64,000 bases of DNA from Medakamo hakoo (GCA_026636295.1 CP089460.1:744001-808000); one strand, 5' to 3'. Positions 1 to 10,007 are shown, counted from the first letter of the stretch. Numbers and translations: made by a program. The notes: generated from the letters alone by a model not told the origin.

Positions 1-205
1 TGATGAGGCCGTGTGGGTGTTCGGGAGGGAGGGAGGGAGGAGGGAGGCAGGGGGTGAGGGTGGGTGGGGTCCGGGCGCGCTGGCGGTCGAGGCGGGGAGC
101 TGGCCGCGCGAGCGGGCATGCCACCGCCACACTGAACGCCGACGCTCGCGCCCCTCCCTCCACTCCAGCCCCCTGTCCATTGCGTGCACCACCAAACCAA
201 CGTAC

Positions 206-773
206 CGATCGTGCACATGGCGTGGATGACACCTGTGTCGCATGCATGGGTGGGGCGAAGAGGTGAGTGCAGGTGGATGGCACAACCTCGCGTGCCTGCT
301 GATGCCTTTGCACACACACGCACGTTCCGACAGCCGCTGCGCGCCGTCGGAATCACAATAAACCGCCTCCACCCCCTAGCCAGGACATGTAACATGTCTG
401 TGAGCTGGCGCCGGGAGGGAGGCGTGGCGCGCGTGCCCCGCCTCGCCGCATTCTTGGATGGTGGGATGGAGGCACCACACACGCCCGCGGCACCGACCCG
501 GACACCCTTACCAGGAAACCAGCCGAGCATTGTGAACAGCACGTTGAACAGAATGGACGCCAGGTCACCGCCGGCCAGCGCCACGGCGACGGGCGGGAGG
601 ATGAAGCACCACAACAGCGCGAGGACTGTGATGCACGGGTCGGGCGAGGCCGGGGTCGCGACCAAGACGGACGTCGGACCGGGCCCTACCGCATACGTCG
701 GCATGGGCGGGGGCGCCGTGTTGCCGTACGCGGCCGACGTGCCGTCCGGTTTGATGGCGGCGGCGGAGGCCAT
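206..773 (-). CDS. PMP3/RCI2-type small membrane proteolipid (3' end unresolved)
   Basis: Small hydrophobic plasma-membrane protein of the PMP3/RCI2/UPF0057 family, which in yeast and plants influences membrane potential and salt tolerance. Exon 1 runs 773 to 512: about 45 soluble Pro/Ala-rich residues, then a first membrane segment containing FILPPVAVAL, then NVLFTMLGWFPG. A GTAAGG donor follows. Exon 2 starts at 232 after CACAG and restores the family signature FPGVIHAM across the junction. After ATCG at 206 there is a possible GTACGT donor. Without that intron the frame stays open to the left edge of the window, so the C-terminus is not resolved and may lie outside. The long soluble N-terminus is unusual, because family members are normally about 55 residues. 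Family assignment is firm; the 3' structure is not. Confidence 0.7.
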
Positions 774-966
774 TGGCGTGTGTGTGTGTGTTTGTGGTGG
801 TGGTGCGAGCCTGGACGTCGGCGGAGGCTGGAACGAAAAAAGGAGGAGTGGAGGGGGGGGGGGGGGGGGAGCGGGGCGGTGCGCAACAGCAGCAGACGAG
901 AGAAAAGAAAGCGGCGGGCGCGGGGCCCACACTCACGAGCGGGGCCAGCCCCTCCTGACGCCCGCC
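774..966. promoter_or_regulatory. Putative bidirectional promoter between PMP3-like and MFS genes
   Basis: These 193 bases separate two diverging start codons. They contain a GT-rich stretch near the left end and an uninterrupted G run of about 17 bases around 853-869. No TATA-like box was recognised. The promoter role is inferred only from gene orientation. Confidence 0.35.
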
Positions 967-3076
967 ATGCCGCCCAGCCCGGGCGGCCGCGAGGAGACAA
1001 GCCTGCCTCGCAGCCAGCTCCTGTCCATATGGTGAGTGAGGGGGTTTGCCCGTGGAGTCTCGTGGCGTGTGTTGTTGTCTCTCGTGGCCGCCACCCCATT
1101 TGCTTCGACCGCCGTGGCCCGACCACACCGCCTCGCCCCCGCGCTCTCACGCACACACTGCGCCCGGCCGCCTCGCCCACCCGAAACCCCAAAACAGGAC
1201 CGCCCAGTTTGTCGAAGCCGTCCACACGACCATGCCCTACTCCGTCGCGGTCTACATGGTCCGCGACCTGCTCGCCCACGACGGCGGCGGCGGCGGCTCG
1301 ACGGCGGCGGCCCTGGACGAGTCTGTCGTTGGATGGAAGACCGGCATCCTCGCCGCCGCCTTCTCCTTCGCCCAGTTCCTGACGTCGCTCGCCTGGGGCA
1401 AAGTCTCCGACTCCATCGGGCGCCGGCCCGTCGTGTGCGTGTCGGCCATCGCGTCGGGCAGCTCCGCCATTGCCTTCGGCCTCGCGCCGTCGTACGGCGC
1501 CGCCTGCCTGGCCAGGCTTTGGGGGGGCGCGCTCAACGCCACGTTCGGCGCGTTGAAGAGCATCATTGCGGAGGCGTGCGCGGCGCGCGGAGCGGGGCAG
1601 ACCCGCCCCATGTCGCTGCTGGCGTTGGCCTGGGGCGCGGGCGTCATCGCGGGCCCGGCCCTGGGCGCGCTCGCGTCGCCGTGTGCGGCAGGCGAGCCGT
1701 CCGCCCTCGCCCGGGCGTGGCCGGCCGGGTGCGCGGCGTCGCCCTCGCCCGGCCTGTGGGTGCGCCACCCGTTCTTGCCGCCCTGCATCGTCGCGGCCGG
1801 GTGCTCCGCCGCCGCCCTGGCCGTCTCGCTGTTTGTGCTCGAAGAAACACTGCCGTCGGCGGTGGCGGCCCGCCAGCGCGCGGCGAGGGGCGCGGCGCTG
1901 GGCGACGCCCGCGCGTCGTCGTCCCTGGCGCGCGCGGTCGCGGCGCTGCGGGGGCGGCTGCTGGGCGGGCCGCGCGCGACGCTGTCGTCGCCGTACGTAG
2001 GCCCGGCGGCGGTGGGCGACCCCGACCCCGACGGCGGCGGGTCGCTGGAACTCTCCGCCCTGCGGCCCGAAGCCGGTGAGCGGGCGGCCCTGCTCCAGCC
2101 GGCGCGCCACTCGCCGCCGCGCAAGGCCGTCCCCGCGTCGGCTTTTGGGGGTGGAGGAGGAGGAGGAGGGGGCGCGGACGCCAAGGCGGGCGAGGGCGAC
2201 GCGCGCGTGGCGACGGCGCCTCCCCACCCACCCGGCCCGTCGTCCACGCCCTGGTTCCGTTCGCGCCCCGTCCTGTTTGCCCTGGCCGGCTACGGATCCA
2301 CGGCCGCGCTGTTCAATGTCGTGGACGAGCTGTTGCCGATCTTCGCGTCCGCGCCGCTGGAGCGCGGCGGCCTGGGCCTCAGCCCGTCCCAGCTGGCCGG
2401 CGCGCTCGGGGTCGGCGGCGTGGCCCTCATCCTCGTGGCCCAGTGGGGTTACCGGGCCGTGCACGCCCGCCTGGGCACGCTCGGCTGCGCGCGCGCCGGC
2501 CTGGGGGGCGCGGCCCCGCTCTGCCTCATCCTCCCCCTCCCGTCCCTGCTCACGCGCTCGCCGCCGGCGCTCCGCCTGGTCGCGCTGTCCGCCCTCCTGG
2601 CCGTCCGCTCCGTCGTCGCCAACCTTGCGTTCACGGCCGCCATGCTGTCCATCAACGTGGCCGCGCCACCGGGCACGGTGGGCGTCGTCAACGGCGCCGG
2701 CCAGACGCTCGCCTCATTCGTGCGTGCGGCCGGGCCCGCGGCGGGCGGCGGGCTGTGGGGCGCCGCCTCGCTCGTCCGCCCGGGCGGGCAGTTCATCCCA
2801 TTTGCGCTCGTGGCGGCGGGCATGGCGGCCTCCGCCCGCATCTTCCGCCACGTCACGCCGCCGCCCGACGAGGTGGCCCGCTTCCACGCGGGCGGAGGAG
2901 GCGGGCGCATGGTGGCGGACGAAGAAGAGGGCGGCGCGGGTGGCGGCGGCCGCATTCCGGCCGTCTGGGCGCCCGCGGGTGGGATGGATGGAGGCGACGG
3001 CGACGGCGACGGCGACGACGACTCCCAGCTGGTCGGCCTGGTCGCCGCCGGCCCGCCCAGCCCGGCCCAGCCGTAG
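967..3076 (+). CDS. Major facilitator superfamily transporter, ZIF1-like
   Basis: Predicted 12-helix secondary transporter of about 647 residues. Exon 1 is 967-1031, intron 1032-1197 (GTGAGT...ACAG), exon 2 is 1198-3076. The junction gives a first helix region with SQLLSIWTAQF followed by VYMVRDL, as in plant ZINC INDUCED FACILITATOR-like and related fungal carriers. The loop 2-3 MFS signature GKVSDSIGRRP is at about residue 88, and the conserved helix 4-5 region (LWGGALNATFGALKS) follows. A low-complexity cytoplasmic loop rich in Gly and Ala separates the two six-helix halves near residues 265-365. The C-terminus is acidic, with a GAC-repeat tract of Asp-Gly. The substrate cannot be read from sequence; zinc-chelate, proton-coupled or other efflux roles are all possible. 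It ends tail-to-tail with the OS-9 gene. Confidence 0.8.
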
Positions 3077-3111
3077 ACCAACACACCATTCTTTCTTAGA
3101 TCGATTCTGCC

Positions 3112-3116
3112 TGTAA
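3112..3116 (+). terminator. Candidate TGTAA polyadenylation signal
   Basis: TGTAA lies 36 bases after the MFS stop codon. TGTAA is the usual poly(A) signal in chlorophyte algae. The match is short and could be chance, and most other genes here do not show it as clearly. Confidence 0.35.
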
Positions 3117-3153
3117 ACACAGCTACAACGACTCCCCTTTTCCGGAAGTTTGC

Positions 3154-4295
3154 TCACGCGTCCCGCACTCCACCACCACCACCCTCTCCTTGCAGCGCGC
3201 ACCTGACGACCAGCGTCGGCGGGTCGGCCCGCCGAAAGGCCGGGTGCGCGCACAGGTCCGCGACCGCGACTATGAAAGTGTACCGGCACGTCGCGGGCTC
3301 GCGCACCGCCAGCAGCGCATCCCGCGGCCCCGTCGGCGGTGGCACGCCATCCAACGCGCTCCCGCCCCGCGCGGTGTGCCCTCCACTCCCGGTGCCGCCG
3401 TCCGCGCACACAAAGCGGACCTCCACCCCACGCGCCGCGCCCGTCAGGTCGCACGGCTGGCCGCCGCCGTACTCTTGCGAGAGGTACGCGACTTCCTCCT
3501 CTGGCAGCCCGCCCGGGTCCGACCGCGGCACGGGGTCGGCCGCCTCGCTCTCATTCCACCGGCCCAGCACAAACTCGGACACGACCGCGCCCGGCGCCCC
3601 GCCCGGGCCGTCGGCCTCCCGGTGGAACTGGCGCGCGTGCTTGCCCGCACAAAACTCGTACGTCCACCAGTCTTCCATGCGGTACAGGCAGGTGCCGTCC
3701 AGAGAGGAGACGAGGGCGGCCGGGGTTGGGCCGGCGGACGCGGCGCCCGGCCCGGCGTGTTGTTCGCCCGACTCGGGCGGGGGTGGCGGCGGGGGAATCA
3801 CGCAGGTGTAGCGGACGCCGCCCGGCCCGGGGAGCGTCATCGTCCGTGCGCCCGGGTCGAGGCGGACGTCATCCAGCGCCCCGGCGGGCGCGTCGACGTC
3901 GACTTCGATGACGTAGCGCGGGCCGGCGGCTTCTTCCAAAAAGGCGGGCGGTTTGTCTGGGGGGGTGGAGACGGGAGGGGGGGTGGGGGGTGGCCGATCG
4001 GGTGAGCGCTCGTTTTCGTGATGGAAGGCGTGCGTCTTCCGTGCTGCCACCCGGTGCGTCGAGACCTGCACATCCGTCCACCTCAGGCGAGAGCCGCGGC
4101 AGCGGCCGGAATGGGCGGGCCACGCGCTGGAGCGCGGCGGAAAAGCCAATGCTTCGACTTTGCGCACTCACCGGTCAGCAGTTCCACCGTCGCGGCAGGA
4201 GAGCCGGGCGCCGGCAGGGGCAGGGGCGTTGAGCGCTGGGCGAGCAGGGCGAGGGCGGCGGCCGTGCCCAGGAGCGTGCGGGCTAGGCGCGGCAT
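3154..4295 (-). CDS. OS9: OS-9/Yos9-like ER lectin (MRH domain)
   Basis: Probable ER-lumen lectin of ER-associated degradation, which reads trimmed N-glycans on misfolded proteins and hands them to the HRD1 ligase. Exon 1 is 4295-4172 and encodes a signal peptide (MPRLARTLLGTAAALALLAQ). The intron (GTGAGT donor) ends at a GCAG acceptor and exon 2 is 4043-3154. The mannose-6-phosphate-receptor-homology domain is clear: CLYRMEDWWTYEFC with the tandem Trp pair that binds mannose, RQFHRE, a central EYGGGQPCDLTG, EVRFVCADG, and the closing CRYTFIVAVADLC. Paired cysteines expected for the fold are present. No HDEL-type tail is seen. The exact acceptor is the least certain point; the MRH assignment is strong. 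Confidence 0.8.
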
Positions 4296-4488
4296 CGTGC
4301 GAGGGAGGAAGGCGGCGCGCGCGCACAAGCAGAGGTGTGGTGAAGTGAAAATGCATCGCCCCCGGGCTCGGCCTGCTTCGACAGCACTCGCGTCAACAAC
4401 TTCTCCGACACGCAAAAGCCACGCCGCAGGGAGCCGCTCCGACACATTCAACCCCGCCCGAACCCTGCCACAGATCCGCAATCTCCCA

Positions 4489-5340
4489 ATGCACGCGTCC
4501 GCCCTGGCCGCGCGCTGCCTCCCAGCGTGCAGGGCGGCCACGACGACGAGCCGCGCCCGGCCGGCGGCGGCTCCATGCCGCCGACCTTCAACGCCGCCTC
4601 GCCGCCTCCGCCCACCTTCCGCCACCAGTCCGGGCACGGCCGTGGACGCAGACGTGGCCAGTGAAGATGACGAAGAGGATTTGGAAGCCCAGCTCACCGC
4701 AGAAGAGCTGGAGATGGCTCGGGCCAGCGGCGGTGAGGTGAGCGACGCCGGCCCGACCACGACGGCCAGCCCGGCTAATGAAGAAGAAGAGTGGGATGAG
4801 GATGGCGGCGACGCCGAAGACGTGGAATACGAGGCCATGGACGACGAAGAGGCCTGGGCGGCTGCGGCGGCCGCGTCGTCGGATGACGGCTCGCCTTCGT
4901 CCCCGCCGGAGCTCGCGGACGCGGCCGACCCGGCCGACGCGGCCGCGCGCGACCTGGCCTTGGCCCTCGCGGCGGCCGCGTCCTCGACCAAGGCGGGCGA
5001 CGTCACGGTCCTCCACGTCGCGCCGCTCGTCTACTGGACGTCGTATCTGGTGCTGGCGACGGTGTACTCGCGCCCGCAGTTGAGCGCGGTCCTGGCCAAG
5101 GCGGAAGCGGCGGCCGCGGCCCCGCCGCACAACCGGGACTTGTCAGGCTCGGCCAACCCCGGGCGGTCGTCGTGGGAGGCGCTCGACTTTGGGGACGTCG
5201 TCTTGCACGTCCTCACGCCCGCACAGAGGGAATTCTACGACATTGATGGCTTTTACGGTGCGGCGGCGGAGGTGCCGCTGCCAGAGGAGGGTGGGAGTGG
5301 CGGCGCGGGCGGCAAGAAAGAGTGGGCGCGGAGACTGTGA
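4489..5340 (+). CDS. RsfS/Iojap-family ribosomal silencing factor, organellar
   Basis: Single-exon gene of about 283 residues. The C-terminal third (DVTVLHVAPLVYWTSYLVLATV, then SSWEALDFGDVVLHVLTP, then REFYDIDGFYG) is the RsfS/Iojap/C7orf30 domain. That domain binds ribosomal protein uL14 and blocks or assists subunit joining. The N-terminus (MHASALAARCLPACRAA, Arg/Ala/Ser-rich) fits a plastid or mitochondrial transit peptide and is followed by a long acidic linker. I chose the ATG at 4489 because the protein then begins directly with transit-like sequence. An in-frame ATG at 4351 would add 46 unremarkable residues. The gene diverges from OS-9 with a 193-base gap. The organelle (plastid or mitochondrion) is not determined. 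Confidence 0.8.
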   Translation: MHASALAARCLPACRAATTTSRARPAAAPCRRPSTPPRRLRPPSATSPGTAVDADVASEDDEEDLEAQLTAEELEMARASGGEVSDAGPTTTASPANEEEEWDEDGGDAEDVEYEAMDDEEAWAAAAAASSDDGSPSSPPELADAADPADAAARDLALALAAAASSTKAGDVTVLHVAPLVYWTSYLVLATVYSRPQLSAVLAKAEAAAAAPPHNRDLSGSANPGRSSWEALDFGDVVLHVLTPAQREFYDIDGFYGAAAEVPLPEEGGSGGAGGKKEWARRL

Positions 5341-5449
5341 CGACGGAAAAAAAAGGTGGAGCGGGGGGGGGACGGGTGTGTTTTTTTTTGTTGGCAGAAA
5401 AAAAAAGAAATGAAAACGCACACACTCTTTCGGACGTCTCTCTACACTC

Positions 5450-6940
5450 CTACCCGCCCACGAACAGGCGCTGGCGGCGCACGAGCTCGGCGCGGCACAC
5501 AGGGCAGGTCGACAGGCGGCGGGCGCACCGGCGGCACAGCGCAGCGTGCCCACACGGCACGGCCACAACCTGGATGGGCCGGTCGACGCACACGGCACAC
5601 ACGCCGAGCATGGCTGGCGGCTCGTCTTTGGGCGCGGACGCGGCGGTTTCCACGTCTCCAGCGCCAGGTGCGGGCGGGCGGCCCTCTTGCCGGCCCTCTC
5701 CGCCCTCGTCGCCCGCGCCTCCGTCGTCGCCTTCGCTTTCCTCCACCACCGCTTCCAAGCCGCCACCGCCGCCACCGCCCTCCCCGCCGCCCTCGCTCTC
5801 CGTGTCGGCAGAGCCCACGCTCCCGGGCCCGCCCGCCAGGCGGACAAGTAAAGGCTCGTCCAAGTCAGCGCCGTCGCCCGCGTCGCTGGCCTCGCCCAGC
5901 ATGAGCTCGCGGGCGGCGGACGCAATCCCCCGCCCGCACGCCGCGCCGGCCGTCAGCAACGCCACCGCGCCCGCGACGGCCAGGACGACTTCAAGCAGGT
6001 CAAGCAGGCCGCTGGAGCTGTCATCCGACCGCTTCGCACAGGCCGGCCCACTCCACCCGGGCTCGCACACGCACCCGCCGCGCAGGCAGGCGCCGCGCCC
6101 GGAACAGCCGTGCGCCGCGCAATCATGCGGCGGCGCCGCCGCCGGGCCGTCCAGGTCCACGCACGCCCGACAACAGGCTGCCGGCCCCGCCGGGACGGCC
6201 CAACCGCCCAGGGAGGTGCGCGACCCCGCAAAGCCGCGGATGGCCCGGCCGTCGGAGCCGTTGCCGCAGGAGACGGAGCCGCGTGGGGCGGGGAGACAGT
6301 CGCACGCCTGGGCGTCGATCACCGACCCGCCCGGCAGCAGGGCGGCGGGCGTGCAGCACAGGGGCGGACCCAGGGGGAACGATACGCCCGGGCCCAGCGC
6401 GGGGACCGGCGACGACGCGGTGAAGCCGGTGACGAACCCGCCCGTCCGGTCGTCGCAGGCCATGGCGGGCGCCGGGTCGTCGGCGCGCCCGCTGCCGTCG
6501 TCGGTCGCCTGGCGACAGTTGGCCGAGACGATGGCAGACGGCGCGGGGGGGCCGTCCCCGCCGCCGCCGCCCCCGTCCTCTGGCAAGCACACCCGGCAGC
6601 ACACGGCCCGGGACAGCGGCACGACGCCTCCTCCGCCCGCCAGCCACTGCCCTTCCCTCTCCCAGCCGACGATGACGTCGCCCTCCCGCGGGCAGGCCAG
6701 GCCGCCGGAAGAGGAGGACGCGCCAGTGGCGGGTGCGGGGCCGCAGTCGCAGAGCGGGAGGCGGGTCAGGTGGGAGGACGGGTCGGTGGACGCGGCGTGG
6801 CCGAGGTGGGCGACGGGGTGGTGCGCTCGCGCGGCGGTGGTGGTGGTGGTGGTGTCGAGAGGTGCGGGCCCGGGCCGGGACGCGGTCGTCGTCCCGCCGG
6901 CCAGCAGCACCAGGCCAACAAGCAGAGAGACGTGGGACAT
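5450..6940 (-). CDS. Secretory-pathway EGF-like/transmembrane RING finger protein
   Basis: Probable membrane-bound E3 ubiquitin ligase of about 496 residues in one exon. It starts with a signal peptide (MSHVSLLVGLVLLAGG). A Cys-rich lumenal or extracellular region follows, with several CxxC pairs. Then come one EGF-like module (HGCSGRGAC...CVCEPGW), a hydrophobic membrane span (VVLAVAGAVALLTAGAAC), an acidic Gly-rich cytosolic linker, and a C-terminal C3HC4 RING (CAVCVDRP...PCGHAALCRRC...CPVC). The start at 6940 was chosen because it puts the hydrophobic core right at the N-terminus; in-frame ATGs at 6955 and 6961 add five and seven residues. It converges on RsfS with 109 bases between stop codons. 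Substrates are unknown. Confidence 0.75.
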   Translation of the reverse strand: MSHVSLLVGLVLLAGGTTTASRPGPAPLDTTTTTTAARAHHPVAHLGHAASTDPSSHLTRLPLCDCGPAPATGASSSSGGLACPREGDVIVGWEREGQWLAGGGGVVPLSRAVCCRVCLPEDGGGGGGDGPPAPSAIVSANCRQATDDGSGRADDPAPAMACDDRTGGFVTGFTASSPVPALGPGVSFPLGPPLCCTPAALLPGGSVIDAQACDCLPAPRGSVSCGNGSDGRAIRGFAGSRTSLGGWAVPAGPAACCRACVDLDGPAAAPPHDCAAHGCSGRGACLRGGCVCEPGWSGPACAKRSDDSSSGLLDLLEVVLAVAGAVALLTAGAACGRGIASAARELMLGEASDAGDGADLDEPLLVRLAGGPGSVGSADTESEGGGEGGGGGGGLEAVVEESEGDDGGAGDEGGEGRQEGRPPAPGAGDVETAASAPKDEPPAMLGVCAVCVDRPIQVVAVPCGHAALCRRCARRLSTCPVCRAELVRRQRLFVGG

Positions 6941-7128
6941 CCTGGTTGACGGCATCCCCACCGGGCGCGCGGGTGCACCCGTGCGGGCGACCGGAAAAGG
7001 GCGACCGAGAGAAATTGATGGAGTGAAACAAAAACTCGCCGCGGCTCACTCCTCTCTCACGTCTCTTTCTCACTCGTCGGCACGCGTGCGGCAATCACAC
7101 GGGCGCGCCCGCGCACAGCTGCACGCAG

Positions 7129-7633
7129 ATGTCAGAGGACCCAGCCGCCCGCCGCGCCCGCCTGGCCGCCATGCGCGGCGAAGCTGCCGCGGCCGAAGGC
7201 GAAGCAGCGACGACGACGACCGACGCCGAACCCGTCCTGCGCTTCCGCAACTACGCCATCCCGGACGCGGCGGGCGTGGATGGCGTGCAGGTCGAAGCCG
7301 CGAAAGCGCCTGAGCTGGTGGTGGAGCCCGTGGCGCGGGAGGTCGTGCCGGAAGGCGCGCCGGACGAGGTGAGAATTGGGGGAGGGAGGCCTGGCTGCCA
7401 CCGCCACCCTCTCCCCTCTCCAGGCCGCAGCGCAAACGCTCACGCCCACGCCCACGCCCACTCCCACTCCACAACAGGCCGTCCTCGCCGCCCTGGCCCC
7501 TAAGAAACCGCACGCTGACTTGGCCCGCGACTTGGCTCCCGCCATGGCCAAGCTTGAGAGGCGGACGCAGCGCGCCATCACCGCAATATTGAGGGAGCAG
7601 CACGAGGCGAAAGCGGCTGGAGGAGGGCCATGA
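7129..7633 (+). CDS. CCDC12: CCDC12/Cwf18-like pre-mRNA splicing factor
   Basis: Small (149-residue) component of the Prp19-associated spliceosome. Exon 1 is 7129-7368, intron 7369-7423 (GTGAGA donor, CTCCAG acceptor), exon 2 is 7424-7633. Family signatures are LRFRNYAIPD in the first exon and LAPKKPHADLARDLAP followed by KLERRTQRAI near the C-terminus. These match human CCDC12 and fission-yeast Cwf18, where the same two blocks occur in the same order. The intron is only 55 bases. Exon 2 opens with a short Thr-Pro repeat from an ACGCCC tract, so a second acceptor 54 bases downstream (CAACAG) is possible and would delete that repeat without changing phase. Confidence 0.85.
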
Positions 7634-7988
7634 GAGATAGAGAGCTTAGTGTGCGCGTCGTGCGCCTGGGCTGGGTGGCGGGCGTGTCGGAGGCAGGCGA
7701 GAGACTGTAGACATGACGACGCGGATGGATGGTGAGGTGGATGGGCGGAGGAGGTTTTTTCCTCTCACACACACTCTTTCCGCTCGCGTAGGAAAAAAGG
7801 ACGCGCGGCGGGAACACGCGTACGCCAGCGCTTCCAGCCTCTGTGCAGCTCAGAACCTGGCACCTAGCAGAGCGCTCTCCCTTAGCGCGGCCTCGAGCTG
7901 AACGCGCGGCCGGCGAACAGCGCGAGACGCGCGAGAGCGATAGCATTGCCCCTGTTGCACGAAAACTCGCTCTCCTCCACACGCACAC
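7634..7988. other. Intergenic stretch upstream of HslU
   Basis: About 355 bases between CCDC12 and HslU on the same strand. It holds GGAT/GGTG-rich sequence near 7720-7755, a T run followed by CA repeats, and a GC-rich stretch near 7880-7920. No reading frame, RNA gene or recognised motif was found. It presumably contains the CCDC12 poly(A) region and the HslU promoter. Confidence 0.5.
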
Positions 7989-10007
7989 ATGCTTGCCTTC
8001 CACGCCGCCCGCCGCCTGCGGGCTGGGGCGATCGTCCAGGTGAGTAGGAGAGAGGAGAGGAGGGTCAGGGTGGAAAGAGGAGGCGCGTGTGCGGCACGCG
8101 GTGTTTTGTCGTGCTCTCGCGCTCGGTCGTGCTCTCGCGCTCGGTCGACCTCTCCCGACCTTGGTGCCACCTCACCTCCCCCATCCAAACCGACGCGCTC
8201 GCTCCAGGCCCTGGACGCCCTACGCCCAGCCCACTCCTCCGCCGCGGCCGCCACTCGTGCCACGACCGTCACCTGGAACACCGCCGCGGCGGACGCCCTG
8301 GACGCGGCCCTGCTGCGGCCGTCCTCCTCAACCACGACCACTGCCGCTGCTTGGTCTGCGTCCGCGGACGCGGCCGCCGTCCCGCCGCCGCCGCCTCCAC
8401 CGGAAGACGCGGGCCCGCCGAGCTCGAGTTCTTCATCGACGACGACCGCTACGTCGTCCACGCCGGCCGCGGCTGCCGCCGCCGACGACGACGATGAGGA
8501 CGCGGCCGCCGCGGCCCTCACGCCGCGGGCCGTCGTCGAACACTTGGACCGCCACATCGTCGGGCAAGCCGCGGCCAAGCGGGCGGTGGCCAACGCGCTG
8601 CGCGCCCGGTGGCGCCGCCACCGGGTGCGCCCGGCGGCCATGCGCGAGGAAATCGTCCCGAAAAACATTCTGATGATTGGGCCCACGGGGACGGGCAAGA
8701 CGGAGATCGCGCGGCGCCTGGCGAAGCTGTCCGGCGCGCCCTTCATCAAGGTGGAAGCCACGAAATACACTGAAGTCGGCTTCCATGGTCGGGACGTGGA
8801 AGACATCATCCGCGGCCTGTTGGACAACGCGATTTTGCTGGCAAAGGACAAGGCGCGCGCGCGCGCGCGCGCGGCCGTCGCGTCGGCGGTGGAAGACCGG
8901 CTCCTGGCCGCCCTGTGCGGCGAGGCCGCCGGCGCGGCGACGATCGAGTCCTTCCGGAGCCTGTACCGGTCCGGCGCGCTGGACGACCGCCGGGTCGTGC
9001 TGGACCTGCCGGTCGGGCTGGGCGGCGGCGGCGGCGGCGGCGGCGGGCGGGGGCCTGGGTCGGCCGGCCCGCCGGCCGGCCTGCTCCCGCTGGGCCCGGG
9101 CGGCGCGACCATCAACCTGGCCGACGCGCCCGGCGCGGCCGCCGCCATGGCGGAGGTCATCGCGCGCGTGGACCGCCTGGTCGGCGGCGGCGGCGGCGGC
9201 CGCGGCGGCGGCGGCCTCGGCGGCGGCGGGCCGTCGTCCGGCCGCACCGAGCGCCGCGAGCTGACGATCGGCGAAGCCCGCCCGCTCGTGGAGGAGATGG
9301 AGGCGGACCGCCTGGTCTCGCCCGAGGCGGTGGTGCGCGACGCCATCGCGTCCACCGAGGCCGACGGCATCGTCTTCATAGACGAGGTCGACAAGATCGT
9401 CGTCAACCAGGACCTGCGGTACGGCGCCGACGCGTCGTCCGAGGGCGTGCAGCGCGACCTCCTGCCCCTGATCGAAGGCAGCGTCGTCCAGACCAAGCAC
9501 GGCAACGTGAAGACGGACCACATCCTGTTCATCGCGTCGGGCGCCTTCCACTCGTGTCGGCCGTCGGACATGCTGGCGGAGCTGCAGGGCCGCCTGCCCA
9601 TCCGGGTCGAGCTCAAGGGCCTGGACGAGGCCGACTTTTACCGCATCCTGACCGAGCCGACGTGGTCGCTCCTGGAGCAGCAGCGCGCCCTGTTCGCGGC
9701 GGAAGGCGTGGACCTGGAGTTTGAGGACGGCGCGGTCCGCGCGGTCGCGCGCATCGCGGCCGAGGTCAACACCAACGTCGAAAACATCGGCGCTCGCCGC
9801 CTGCACACGGTGTTGGAGCGCGTCCTGGAGGAAGTGTCGTTCGACGCGCCGGAGACAGCAGCCGCGGCGGCGGGCTCCGGCGGCGGGGGTGGCGGTGGCG
9901 GCGTTGCGGCCGCGCCGCGCGCGCGTGTCGTCATCGACGCGGACATGGTCCGCTCCCGCCTGGCCGACCTGCTGGAGAAGCAAGACTTGAGCCGCTTTGT
10001 GTTGTAA
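7989..10007 (+). CDS. HSLU: ATP-dependent protease ATPase HslU (ClpY), mitochondrial type
   Basis: AAA+ unfoldase that feeds proteins to the HslV peptidase. Exon 1 is 7989-8039, intron 8040-8207, exon 2 is 8208-10007 (616 residues). The first exon (MLAFHAARRLRAGAIVQ) is an amphipathic presequence typical of mitochondrial import. The HslU domain begins near residue 121 with LTPRAVVEHLDRHIVGQ. Walker A (GPTGTGKTE) is near 175, the family block YTEVGFHGRDVEDIIRG follows, Walker B (IVFIDEVDK) is near 404, and the protein ends DLSRFVL like bacterial HslU, whose C-terminal tail docks on HslV. The intermediate (I) domain carries Gly-rich expansions not seen in bacteria. No HslV gene lies in this window. 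The intron is a multiple of three with no stop in frame. Confidence 0.9.
   Translation: MLAFHAARRLRAGAIVQVSRREERRVRVERGGACAARGVLSCSRARSCSRARSTSPDLGATSPPPSKPTRSLQALDALRPAHSSAAAATRATTVTWNTAAADALDAALLRPSSSTTTTAAAWSASADAAAVPPPPPPPEDAGPPSSSSSSTTTATSSTPAAAAAADDDDEDAAAAALTPRAVVEHLDRHIVGQAAAKRAVANALRARWRRHRVRPAAMREEIVPKNILMIGPTGTGKTEIARRLAKLSGAPFIKVEATKYTEVGFHGRDVEDIIRGLLDNAILLAKDKARARARAAVASAVEDRLLAALCGEAAGAATIESFRSLYRSGALDDRRVVLDLPVGLGGGGGGGGGRGPGSAGPPAGLLPLGPGGATINLADAPGAAAAMAEVIARVDRLVGGGGGGRGGGGLGGGGPSSGRTERRELTIGEARPLVEEMEADRLVSPEAVVRDAIASTEADGIVFIDEVDKIVVNQDLRYGADASSEGVQRDLLPLIEGSVVQTKHGNVKTDHILFIASGAFHSCRPSDMLAELQGRLPIRVELKGLDEADFYRILTEPTWSLLEQQRALFAAEGVDLEFEDGAVRAVARIAAEVNTNVENIGARRLHTVLERVLEEVSFDAPETAAAAAGSGGGGGGGGVAAAPRARVVIDADMVRSRLADLLEKQDLSRFVL
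8111..8146. repeat. Perfect 18-bp tandem duplication in HslU intron
   Basis: Two exact adjacent copies (8111-8128 and 8129-8146) of an 18-base CTCTCGCGCTCGG-containing unit lie inside the single HslU intron. They look like a recent replication-slippage duplication and have no evident function. Confidence 0.9.

Noticed and set aside
1-205. A coding exon on the plus strand at the left edge
   Set aside because: The open plus-strand frames here are Gly/Arg-rich with no motif, and the minus strand carries the PMP3 gene.
4351-4488. Upstream in-frame ATG for RsfS (4351)
   Set aside because: It would add 46 residues in the divergent promoter zone; the ATG at 4489 begins directly with a transit-like sequence. 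Not excluded completely.
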